Of a stretch of 64,000 bases of DNA, positions 57,104-64,000 are shown one piece after another (within the stretch, counting starts at the first letter, position 1; each line of letters opens with the position of its first letter). The notes beneath the pieces were generated by a model. That model was not told where the DNA came from and did not search any database. It was given only the letters and a program-made list of their open reading frames with translations. Origin of the DNA: Corynebacterium durum (GTDB lineage Bacteria; Actinomycetota; Actinomycetes; Mycobacteriales; Mycobacteriaceae); the NCBI RefSeq assembly GCF_030408675.1, contig NZ_CP047200.1:2604001-2668000 (forward strand), written 5' to 3'. Made by a program: the position numbers and the translations under genes.

Positions 57104-57763
57104 TTAGCGCACGTCGTGCCCAGCCCAGTACCGCACCGCCCACTGCCCAAATGGTTTGCCACCAGGTTCCAAAACCACAAACTGGCAGTTAGCAATGTAG
57201 GCGTCAAGCGCCACCTGCGGGTCCACACTTGCAGCATGCGCCGCCACCGTGCGGATCGCCCCGCCGTGACTGACCACCAGTAAGTCAGTGTCCCGCCCCT
57301 CATGATCGGCGATGAGGGCATCAAGAACCGGCACATACCGGTCAAGGAGCTGCAGATACGTCTCCCCACCCTCAGCCTGGGCAGAGGCATCCGAGCGCAG
57401 CCACGCCGCCAGATTCTCCATATACGCCTCGTAGGCGGCATGGTCGTCCCTCCCCTCCAACTCCCCCAAATCAATTTCGTGGATGCCCTCAGTTACAGCA
57501 ATGGGAACATCACCCGGTTGCAACCCCAGAATCCCCTCGTACGCCCCCACCACACGTTCCGCTGTCTGCTGCGTGCGCACAGCGACGGAACAGTACGCCT
57601 CGCTGATGCGCGGCCCACACATCTCGGCCAGCTCTGCGCCAGCGCTCAGGGCTTGCTGCTGCCCTTTTTCTGTCAGGTCCGCGCCGGGCGGGCGGGTATC
57701 GATGACGCGTCGCAGGTTGCTGTGGGTCTGGCCGTGCCTCATCAGCACGAGTCGTAGTGTCAT
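57104..57763 (-). CDS. Histidine-phosphatase (phosphoglycerate mutase-like) protein
   Basis: 219 residues. The RHG motif LMRHGQTHSNLRRVIDTRPPGADLTEKG carries the phospho-accepting histidine, and VVSHGGAIRTV the second. The family includes true mutases and many broad phosphatases; the short DTRPPGADLT loop and lack of mutase-specific inserts favour a phosphatase. The ATG overlaps the pheA stop by 4 nt, so they are cotranslated, as in Rv3838c-Rv3837c. Confidence 0.88.
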   Translation of the reverse strand: MTLRLVLMRHGQTHSNLRRVIDTRPPGADLTEKGQQQALSAGAELAEMCGPRISEAYCSVAVRTQQTAERVVGAYEGILGLQPGDVPIAVTEGIHEIDLGELEGRDDHAAYEAYMENLAAWLRSDASAQAEGGETYLQLLDRYVPVLDALIADHEGRDTDLLVVSHGGAIRTVAAHAASVDPQVALDAYIANCQFVVLEPGGKPFGQWAVRYWAGHDVR

Positions 57764-58710
57764 TCGGGGTTTCTCCTTTCGGGGATGTCACCACGCCGCA
57801 TACGCTCCACCCAGGCATGAGCCTCGGCGATACGGGCGACAGTATTGTTCCTAACCTGTTCCCCCTCGCGCCGGGCCGCAGGCCAGGATCCGAGGTAGGT
57901 GAGGTCGTCGCACCGCAGGTAGAGGGCGCTGATAGCCTCGGCCACCGGGGCGTCGTCAATGTGCCCGTTGAGGTCCACGTGAAAGCGGTAGGTGCCAATG
58001 TTTGTGCGAGTGGGACGAGATTCAATGCGGGAAAGGTCCACCCCGCGCAACGCAAATTCGGTGAGTGCCCCCACTAACGTCCCTGGTCTTTGGGGAAGAT
58101 TGAACACCACGGAGGTACGGTCATCGCCAGTGCGGGGGCAGGGCACCCCGGATCGCCCCACCAGGACGAATCGCGTGTGGGCACCGCGAACGTCGGCAAT
58201 ATCGCGCGCCACGACCTCCAGGTTGAACAGGTCAGCGGCGCGTTCGGGTGCGGCGGCGGCGTCGACACGCCCCTCAGCGACGGCTTGCGCGGCAGCAGCG
58301 TTGGAGGATGCGGGGATGAAGTCGACCTCGGGCAGGTTGTCTGCAACCCAGTCGGCCACCTGCTGACGGGCCACCGGGTGTGTGGAGAAGGTGCGGATAG
58401 TCGCTGAATCAAACCCGGGGCGCATCATGATGGCGAACGTGATGTCGATGTCCGTTTCACCGTAGATCTGCACCCCAGGTGCAGCGGCCAGCGCATCAAA
58501 GGTGGGGGTGACGGGGCCATCCACGGAGTTTTCAATGGCCACGCACGCATAATCTGCATCGCCGCTGCGCACAGCGTCGAGTGCCATCGCTGGACTGTCC
58601 ACCGGCAGCGGCTGCACCGTCACATCGGGCAGGGTCTGTTCGCGGAATTTCCAGAGTGCGGCTTCGGTGAAGGTACCTGCGGGGCCAAGGTAGGCGACGG
58701 TCACTGTCAT
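57760..58710 (-). CDS. pheA: Prephenate dehydratase
   Basis: 316 residues. The catalytic domain (about 1-190) opens with VAYLGPAGTFTEAAL and contains the essential Thr-Arg-Phe in AHTRFVLVGR. A regulatory ACT domain follows (about 205-280), with the phenylalanine-binding ESRPT motif. It converts prephenate to phenylpyruvate for phenylalanine synthesis and is feedback-inhibited by phenylalanine through the ACT domain. TAAGAT lies 6 nt before the ATG at 58710 (leaderless). Confidence 0.96.
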   Translation of the reverse strand: MTVTVAYLGPAGTFTEAALWKFREQTLPDVTVQPLPVDSPAMALDAVRSGDADYACVAIENSVDGPVTPTFDALAAAPGVQIYGETDIDITFAIMMRPGFDSATIRTFSTHPVARQQVADWVADNLPEVDFIPASSNAAAAQAVAEGRVDAAAAPERAADLFNLEVVARDIADVRGAHTRFVLVGRSGVPCPRTGDDRTSVVFNLPQRPGTLVGALTEFALRGVDLSRIESRPTRTNIGTYRFHVDLNGHIDDAPVAEAISALYLRCDDLTYLGSWPAARREGEQVRNNTVARIAEAHAWVERMRRGDIPERRNPE

Positions 58711-58716
58711 GCTGCT

Positions 58717-58736
58717 ATCTTAGTCGCTGCTAGGGT
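58717..58736. promoter_or_regulatory. Back-to-back -10 elements of pheA and the amidase gene
   Basis: TAAGAT on the minus strand (58717-58722) serves pheA, and TAGGGT on the plus strand (58731-58736) serves the amidase; each ends 6 nt before its ATG. The whole divergent intergenic region is 32 bp, so the two promoters must overlap and may interfere. Confidence 0.45.
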
Positions 58737-58742
58737 CAAATC

Positions 58743-59999
58743 ATGCTTGAGCTTCCGCTTCCCCAGCTGGCCCGTCTGCTGCACTCAGGTGAGGTGCACC
58801 CCCGTGACCTGGTGGCGGAGATCGATTCCGCGCTGTCCGGCCTCACCCCCGCCGAGCACGGATTTGCGCACATTGACCTGGATTTTGCGCTGGCGCAGGT
58901 GGAACAGCTGGATACCATTCCCCGCGACAAGCGGCGAAAACTCTGGGGCATTCCCATTCCCGTGAAAGATTTAAGCCCTGTTGTGGGCATGCCGGTCTCG
59001 TATGGGTCGGTGTCCCGGCGCGAGATCCCGGATGCGACTGACCCGTTTCCCGAGGTGCTGCTGAATCAGGGGGCGCTGATTCCGGGTAAGACTCAGACGC
59101 CTGAGCTGGGCATGAGCGCCTACACGGAACCTGTGGGCATGCCCGCTGTGGACAATCCGCGTCTGCCTGGTCACACGCCGGGCGGGTCATCGGGTGGCGC
59201 GGCCGCGGCGGTGGCCCGGGGTGTGGTGCGGGTGGCGCACGCATCGGATGGGGGTGGGTCCATTCGCATTCCCGCCGCTTCGACTGGCCTGGTGGGGTTT
59301 AAGCCTCCGCATCTGTCGCACGGGGCGAAGCTGACGGTACAGGGTTTTCTGGTGCCCACGCTTGCCGACACCGCGTTCCTGCACAACATCACTCCCTGTC
59401 ATCGTGCCCTGCGCGTGGGGGTGTTGGTGGAACCGCTGCATGGAGATGGTGGCCCGGAATCTGTGGCCCCGCATGTGGTGGCGGCAGTCCACACGGCGGC
59501 GGATAAGCTGTCCGACCTGGGCCATTCGGTGGTGGAGATCCGCCCCGCCTACGGTCCCGAGCTGTTTTCTGCGTTTCAGGATGTGCTGTGCGGCATGGCC
59601 CGGCGTATCGACAGCCCCGCCAGCCCCCTCGTTGATTGGCTCCGCTCGCGGGGCATGTTGTTGTCGGCGGCGCAGCGTACTGATGCTGTGCGGCGTTTTC
59701 ATAAAGTTGGCCCGGTGGTACGGGCTGCCTGGGATATCGATGTGCTGCTCACCCCCACTCTTGCGTTCGATCCTCCCGCCCAGGGGTTTTTCTCCGCGCT
59801 GCCCCCGGCCGAGGATTTTGAGGCCCAAACACGCTGGACGCCGTGGGCAACCCTGTTCAACATGACCGGTGGCGCCGCGCTCAGCATTCCTTTTGGCACC
59901 GCCAATACGCACACCGGTTGGCAACCGAGCGTGCACCTTGGGGGCATTCGTTGCACTCCCGCCGACCTGTTCGGTCTGGCAGAGGACCTGGAACAATGA
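58743..59999 (+). CDS. Amidase signature family protein
   Basis: 418 residues. The Ser-cis-Ser-Lys catalytic set is visible: the lysine in [11 protein letters not shown], the serine-rich loop [16 protein letters not shown] and the nucleophile in [22 protein letters not shown]. The family hydrolyses diverse amides; the substrate is unknown. It is somewhat shorter than usual (450-500). The stop overlaps the next start as ATGA. Confidence 0.9.
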   Translation: MLELPLPQLARLLHSGEVHPRDLVAEIDSALSGLTPAEHGFAHIDLDFALAQVEQLDTIPRDKRRKLWGIPIPVKDLSPVVGMPVSYGSVSRREIPDATDPFPEVLLNQGALIPGKTQTPELGMSAYTEPVGMPAVDNPRLPGHTPGGSSGGAAAAVARGVVRVAHASDGGGSIRIPAASTGLVGFKPPHLSHGAKLTVQGFLVPTLADTAFLHNITPCHRALRVGVLVEPLHGDGGPESVAPHVVAAVHTAADKLSDLGHSVVEIRPAYGPELFSAFQDVLCGMARRIDSPASPLVDWLRSRGMLLSAAQRTDAVRRFHKVGPVVRAAWDIDVLLTPTLAFDPPAQGFFSALPPAEDFEAQTRWTPWATLFNMTGGAALSIPFGTANTHTGWQPSVHLGGIRCTPADLFGLAEDLEQ

Positions 60000-60754
60000 C
60001 GGATCACCCCGCCGCTCCCTCTCCGCCGCGCGCCCGCATCTACCGCGAACTTCTGGTGGTGCTGCTGATTACTTTTGGCATGTCTGGTGTGCGGTCCCTG
60101 CTGCGGCTTATTGACGCCGCGCTCTCCTCCACTCCGCTGAACCAGCAGACCGCAACCCTCAACGCTTCCCAAGCTGACTCACCATGGCTGGACCTGGCCC
60201 TGCAGCTGTGTTCTGCTGCCGTCTTGTGTGGGTGGGGGTTGCTGGTGCTGTACCTGCTCAACCCGGACAAGGTCGCACTGCCGAAACCACGCCTGGGCAA
60301 CCTTGGTTCTGGGGCTGGCCTGGCCGCACTCATCGGCCTGCCTGGGCTGCTGTTTTACCTGGGCGCGCTCCAGCTTGGTTTCACAAAAAACGTTGTTCCC
60401 TCCACTCTTGACGCCTGGTGGGAGGCCCCCGTCCTGCTCGTTTGGTCCTTTGCCAACGCCTTCGCGGAGGAGACCGTGGTGGTGCTATGGCTACTCACGC
60501 GGTTGAAGCAGCTCGACCTCGTGCCTTGGAAGGCGGTGGCTCTGTCGTCCTTCCTGCGTGGAAGCTATCACCTGTACCAGGGCTTCAGCGCAGGAGTGGG
60601 CAACATCATCATGGGGGTGGTGTTTGCCTGGTTTTACCAGCGCACTAACAAAATATGGCCGCTGGTCATCGCACATTTCCTCATTGATGCGGTGGCGTTC
60701 GTCGGCTATGCCGCCTTCGGCGAGTCTCTCATGGGATTTCTGAGACAGGAGTGA
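59996..60754 (+). CDS. CPBP-family intramembrane protease
   Basis: 252 residues with about six to seven membrane helices. The CPBP motifs are present: the paired glutamates in FAEETVVVLWL, the SSFLRGSYHLYQG block with its histidine, and HFLIDAVAFVG. Bacterial members are presumed intramembrane glutamate peptidases, some linked to bacteriocin immunity. I chose the ATG at 59996, translationally coupled to the amidase. Confidence 0.88.
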   Translation: MTDHPAAPSPPRARIYRELLVVLLITFGMSGVRSLLRLIDAALSSTPLNQQTATLNASQADSPWLDLALQLCSAAVLCGWGLLVLYLLNPDKVALPKPRLGNLGSGAGLAALIGLPGLLFYLGALQLGFTKNVVPSTLDAWWEAPVLLVWSFANAFAEETVVVLWLLTRLKQLDLVPWKAVALSSFLRGSYHLYQGFSAGVGNIIMGVVFAWFYQRTNKIWPLVIAHFLIDAVAFVGYAAFGESLMGFLRQE

Positions 60755-60762
60755 AAGCCGAC

Positions 60763-60768
60763 TATTCT
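60763..60768 (+). promoter_or_regulatory. -10 element of the LCP gene
   Basis: TATTCT, 7 nt before the ATG at 60776. Confidence 0.45.
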
Positions 60769-60775
60769 TAGTTCC

Positions 60776-62023
60776 ATGAATTCGCGTGGAGACGACTACC
60801 TCTCAGACAGCCACGGCAATCCTATCCTTGACCGCTTTGGCCGTCCGGTGCGGCGTCGCTCTGCGCAATCCTCCGGAAACCAGCGCGGAGCCCAACGCCC
60901 GCCACGCCCAAGCCGCAACAGTGCACCCCCGCCTTCTGTGGAACCCACCAGGCAGCTGGACCGCCCGACGCAGTACATTCCGCCGCAGCAAAGCGCACCC
61001 CAGCAGGTTCCCGGCCAGGTTGGCCAGGTGAACTACCAACCACCGGTGCAGTACGCGGGCCAGCCACCACAGGTTCCACCCCAGCAGCCCCCTCGGCCGC
61101 CGAAGCAGCGCAGACCACGTCGCAGATTCCGCCCGGGGTGTGGGTGTTTCAGCCTCGTGCTCATCACGGTGTTGACCCTGGTTGTGGTGGGCACCTTGTG
61201 GGCGGATTCCAAGCTGAATCGTATCGACGCCCTGCCGGACACCAAAGCTGCCAACACTGCTGGCACCAACTGGCTGCTGGTCGGCTCGGATTCCCGCCAG
61301 GGCCTGACGGAGGATCAGATTAATACCCTCGGCACGGGCGGCGATATTGGCGCTGGCCGCACCGACACGATCATGCTGTTGCACATCCCCAACAGTGGTA
61401 AGGCCACGTTGCTGTCTATTCCCCGCGATTCCTATGTGAGCATCCCAGGCCACGGGCAGGACAAGATCAATTCCGCTTTTTCCATCGGCGGCCCGAAATT
61501 ACTGGCAGAAACGGTGCAGGATGCTACCGGTTTGAGGATTGACCACTACGCCGAGATCGGATTCGGCGGATTTTCCAACATGGTGGACGCCGTGGGTGGC
61601 GTAAATATGTGTGTCAAGGAACCCATCAATGATCCGCTGGCCAATATTGACTTGCAGGAAGGCTGCCAGGACATGAGCGGCCCCACCGCCTTGGGCTATG
61701 TGCGCACCCGCGCCACCGCTATGGGCGATCTGGATCGTGTGGAACGTCAACGCCAGTTCTTCTCCACGCTGATGGACAAGGCCAGTAGCCCCAGCACCTT
61801 GGCCAACCCCTTCCGCCTGGTTCCCCTCATCAACAGCACCACGGGATCCTTTACCGTGAATAAAAGTGATCACGTGTGGCACCTCGCGCGGGTCGCATGG
61901 GCGATGCGCAGCGGCGTGAACACCGAAACCGTCCCCGTTGGTGGCTTCGGCGACTACGATGTCGGCAGCGTGGTGCTGTGGGACGAGCCTGCCGCAGAGC
62001 AGCTGTTTGCCTCCCTGCGTTAG
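60776..62023 (+). CDS. lcpB: LytR-CpsA-Psr (LCP) family protein, LcpB-like
   Basis: 415 residues. A long cytoplasmic Pro/Gln/Arg-rich N-terminus (about 1-120) precedes one membrane helix (about 124-143) and the LCP domain (about 160-335): LLVGSDSRQGL, RTDTIMLLHIP, LLSIPRDSYVSIPGHGQDKINSAF and YVRTRATAMGDLDRVERQRQF give the arginines and aspartates that bind polyprenyl phosphate. LCP enzymes attach arabinogalactan to peptidoglycan. The neighbours match those of lcpB (cg3210) in C. glutamicum; the LytR_C extension seen in LcpA is absent here. The mRNA is probably leaderless. Confidence 0.88.
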   Translation: MNSRGDDYLSDSHGNPILDRFGRPVRRRSAQSSGNQRGAQRPPRPSRNSAPPPSVEPTRQLDRPTQYIPPQQSAPQQVPGQVGQVNYQPPVQYAGQPPQVPPQQPPRPPKQRRPRRRFRPGCGCFSLVLITVLTLVVVGTLWADSKLNRIDALPDTKAANTAGTNWLLVGSDSRQGLTEDQINTLGTGGDIGAGRTDTIMLLHIPNSGKATLLSIPRDSYVSIPGHGQDKINSAFSIGGPKLLAETVQDATGLRIDHYAEIGFGGFSNMVDAVGGVNMCVKEPINDPLANIDLQEGCQDMSGPTALGYVRTRATAMGDLDRVERQRQFFSTLMDKASSPSTLANPFRLVPLINSTTGSFTVNKSDHVWHLARVAWAMRSGVNTETVPVGGFGDYDVGSVVLWDEPAAEQLFASLR

Positions 62024-62067
62024 GCCCCTCCCGAACCCCACCCCTGGGGTACCTCACGCAGGGTACG

Positions 62068-62073
62068 TAGGCT
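62068..62073 (+). promoter_or_regulatory. -10 element of the small membrane protein gene
   Basis: TAGGCT, 6 nt before the ATG at 62080. Confidence 0.4.
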
Positions 62074-62079
62074 TAGACC

Positions 62080-62292
62080 ATGAAAGGCTATATCCGCTGG
62101 TTCGCTACCCTTGTGACGTTCTTCATCGCCTGGATCGCATTCAGCACTATCGTGCCGCTTCTGCTGATCCTGCCCTTACAGGCAAACATCGGCCCGATTG
62201 AGTTACTGCTGTTCACAGCGGTAGGGCTGATTCCCGCCTTCTTTGTGGCCAGAAAAATGTACCGCCACCCACGATGGGAACAGCAGCGCTAG
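62080..62292 (+). CDS. Small membrane protein, function unknown
   Basis: 70 residues with two membrane helices (about 6-32 and 40-57) and a basic C-terminus (ARKMYRHPRWEQQR). No family recognised. A leaderless-type promoter and position after the LCP gene support it being real. Its stop overlaps the stop of the convergent DUF5926 gene by 4 nt. Confidence 0.7.
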   Translation: MKGYIRWFATLVTFFIAWIAFSTIVPLLLILPLQANIGPIELLLFTAVGLIPAFFVARKMYRHPRWEQQR

Positions 62293-63203
62293 CGGATGGT
62301 CACCTGGCGAGATTTGATGTTATCCAGGTTGCGGCGCTCGTCGGAGGTGAGTTCCGCATCGTTGCCCATCTCAGCAACAATCTTCTTCTCCAGGGCCTCC
62401 AGCGCGGCCTTGTATTCCTCTGGAGCAACTGTGGGGTCGAGATCAAACACAGGCACGGCAATGCCATGCGTGCGGAAAACACCAGCGAACTTGGTGTCTT
62501 CGCCAAGGTTCAACTCCCCGGCCGCGCCGATGCGGGCAAGGGCGCGCAGCAAAGGTTCTTCGTCGTCGCTGCGTACCCACCGGATGTGTGCTTTATCCCC
62601 GGCGTCAATCCACCAGACAGCACCCTCAACATCAGCGGCGACGGGATAGGACGGCATGATGGAGTTGTTGGCGGCCTGGAGGGAACGCTCGGTGTTCTCA
62701 TCCACCACCGCGCCTTCCGGCAGCCACCAGCTGAAATCCTGGTGCGCAACGGGTTTGATGGTGGTCGCGGCGTCGATAAGCGACGACAGTTCCGGCTGGT
62801 TGCCGTCAGCAGCAGTGGAGGCAAGGCTCTCACCGGCAGAGGCATTTTTCAACCAGTTCAACGCGTAAGCGAGGTCGCGTCCGGGGTTTTGCGAACGGCT
62901 CTGAACCTGCAGTGCAACGTAGCGGTCGCCCCCCAGGTTGTCTTCACGCACCAGCGCAGCGACCGCGCCGGGCAGCACGGTGCAGAGGTTGACAGGCTGA
63001 TCGAAACCAGTGACTGTCAGCTGTGCAACGGCGGACGGAACGAATTCCTGCAGTGCAACGAGTTCCGCTTCGGCCGCGAGCCCAGCGTAAGGGCGCGGGT
63101 CGCGTTCGTTAGCTGCGCGTTCGGCGGCGCGCGCGGCCAGCTTCGCCTGGCGGCGACTCATCCCCTCCGGCAGTTCTTCCCTGTTTTTCTTCTTTTTAGC
63201 CAT
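62289..63203 (-). CDS. DUF5926 family protein
   Basis: 304 residues, soluble. A strongly basic N-terminus (MAKKKKNREELPEGMSRRQAKLAARAAERA) is followed by a mostly hydrophilic alpha/beta protein; this layout matches the conserved actinobacterial DUF5926 family, sometimes mislabelled as SecA-like. Function unknown. TATCTT lies 7 nt before the ATG at 63203. Confidence 0.8.
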   Translation of the reverse strand: MAKKKKNREELPEGMSRRQAKLAARAAERAANERDPRPYAGLAAEAELVALQEFVPSAVAQLTVTGFDQPVNLCTVLPGAVAALVREDNLGGDRYVALQVQSRSQNPGRDLAYALNWLKNASAGESLASTAADGNQPELSSLIDAATTIKPVAHQDFSWWLPEGAVVDENTERSLQAANNSIMPSYPVAADVEGAVWWIDAGDKAHIRWVRSDDEEPLLRALARIGAAGELNLGEDTKFAGVFRTHGIAVPVFDLDPTVAPEEYKAALEALEKKIVAEMGNDAELTSDERRNLDNIKSRQVTIR

Positions 63204-63210
63204 GGTGTAA

Positions 63211-63216
63211 AAGATA
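63211..63216 (-). promoter_or_regulatory. -10 element of the DUF5926 gene
   Basis: TATCTT on the minus strand, 7 nt before the ATG; it lies inside the end of glpQ's 3' flank. Confidence 0.4.
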
Positions 63217-63223
63217 CCGGACT

Positions 63224-63937
63224 CTACTCGCGCCCCAGCACCTGCCGCGCCAAGGACGGTCGGTTCGTGGCCATGTAGCGCACGCCATGCCTGCGGGCCC
63301 AGCGCATATCGTCGGGTTCGTCAACGGTCCACATGTAGCTCGCTGGAAGCAGTCTTGGATTGTTCTTCGCCTCGGTTATCGACGCCCCGACGTCCCCAGG
63401 CATCCCCCACCGCTTAAACGGCTTGCCACGTGGGCTTTGTAGGAAAATTCGATCTATATTCGGGGCGATGGATCGCATGCGTTGCATGGCCAAGGGTGAG
63501 AAGGAAATGACGTGTACCGTCGGCCGGTTCAACATGCCGAAGTAGCGCAGCCGCAGCACCAGTTGCTCCTCCACGATGCGCCCGAACCGTGAAAAATGTT
63601 TTGCCTCAATAAAAAGGTGCTTATCGGGGTACGCCTCCATGATTTCCAGAAGACGGTCGTAGGCCAGGGGCCGCTGCGGAAAGTCTGCGGTGCCGAAGTT
63701 GTAGTGTGTCAGCTGTTCGTAGGTCATGGCTGACACCAGACCCGTTCCGTCGGACACGCGGTCAATGCGTGGATCGTGGATGCAGACCATCGTCCCGCAG
63801 CTGGTTAGGCGTACATCACATTCAACGCCGTCGGCTTTCTGCTCCACAGCGGCGAGGAAAGAAAGTTCCGTGTTTTCTGGATAGTCGAAACTTGCGCCTC
63901 GATGAGCAATGATCTGCAGGGTGTGCATAGTCTGCAT
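63224..63937 (-). CDS. glpQ: Glycerophosphodiester phosphodiesterase
   Basis: 237 residues. Catalytic elements are IIAHRGASFDYPENTELSF (first histidine and the metal glutamate), GVECDVRLT and CIHDPRIDRVSDGTG (second histidine). It splits glycerophosphodiesters to glycerol-3-phosphate and an alcohol. It has no signal peptide, so it acts in the cytosol. I chose the ATG at 63937 because TAGACT lies 7 nt upstream; the frame is open to 63958 without a better start. Matches Rv3842c. Confidence 0.92.
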   Translation of the reverse strand: MQTMHTLQIIAHRGASFDYPENTELSFLAAVEQKADGVECDVRLTSCGTMVCIHDPRIDRVSDGTGLVSAMTYEQLTHYNFGTADFPQRPLAYDRLLEIMEAYPDKHLFIEAKHFSRFGRIVEEQLVLRLRYFGMLNRPTVHVISFSPLAMQRMRSIAPNIDRIFLQSPRGKPFKRWGMPGDVGASITEAKNNPRLLPASYMWTVDEPDDMRWARRHGVRYMATNRPSLARQVLGRE

Positions 63938-63944
63938 GGCTGCC

Positions 63945-63950
63945 AGTCTA
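63945..63950 (-). promoter_or_regulatory. -10 element of glpQ
   Basis: TAGACT on the minus strand, 7 nt before the ATG at 63937. Confidence 0.4.
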
Positions 63951-64000
63951 GACCACACCGTCGTACCCGCATGACGCCTGCAGCATAGGTGAAGGGTTCC

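Overview
The window is a stretch of a Corynebacterium chromosome. The evidence is a mycolic-acid and arabinogalactan gene set in an order typical of the Corynebacteriales: pks13, fadD32, accD3, a Cop1/PS1-type and a second mycolyltransferase, ubiA, glfT2, glf, aftB, aftD and an MmpL3-type transporter. Further support comes from LGFP repeats, many leaderless-type promoters and moderately high GC. The species was not identified. In M. tuberculosis terms the window joins two loci, roughly Rv0236c-Rv0204c and Rv3799c-Rv3842c; this comparison is from memory.

Layout. 0-1.1 kb: the tail of an unknown gene, a tRNA-Gly, a MmcQ/YjbR protein and an orphan HipB-like regulator with two operator-like palindromes. 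1.2-4.1 kb: a VanW-domain protein and a family-3 beta-N-acetylhexosaminidase lipoprotein. 4.2-14.2 kb: the aftD/tmaT/lmcA/mtrP region for arabinan, lipoglycan and trehalose-mycolate maturation, with an uncharacterised multi-spanning membrane protein and a GT4 glycosyltransferase. 14.2-19.9 kb: pckG, a two-gene unknown operon, trmB and an NYN protein. 19.9-24.5 kb: MmpL3 with a YbhN-like protein and a DUF3054 protein. 24.5-38 kb (minus strand): accD3, pks13, fadD32, a cutinase-like envelope lipase, a DUF732-like lipoprotein, cop1 and a second mycolyltransferase. 38-41.7 kb: ubiA, a PAP2 phosphatase and glfT2. 42-45.6 kb: two tandem TPM-like (DUF5129-type) envelope proteins. 45.6-45.9 kb: two long tandem hairpins. 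45.9-49.4 kb: aftB and glf. 49.7-54.6 kb: a PGRP/LGFP amidase, then a HAD phosphatase, an acyltransferase and serS. 54.8-64 kb: farR-like regulator, septum-formation protein, metallopeptidase, phosphoglycerate-mutase-like protein, pheA, amidase, CPBP protease, lcpB-like, small membrane protein, DUF5926 protein and glpQ.

How the genes work together. AccD3, Pks13 and FadD32 make the mycolic acid. MmpL3, TmaT and MtrP move trehalose monomycolate out, and the mycolyltransferases attach it. UbiA and the PAP2 phosphatase make decaprenyl-phosphoryl-ribose precursors for AftB and AftD, while Glf and GlfT2 build galactan. LcpB-type proteins attach arabinogalactan to peptidoglycan. Amidase, VanW and NagZ-type proteins act on peptidoglycan.

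Most promising unexplained signals: the tandem TPM-like pair inside the cell-wall cluster; the double hairpin beside a displaced aftB; a 13-bp dispersed motif with nine exact copies; an 11-bp-periodic GTAAC array with a structured leader at cop1; and about 16 start codons placed 5-9 nt after a -10 hexamer, consistent with leaderless transcripts.
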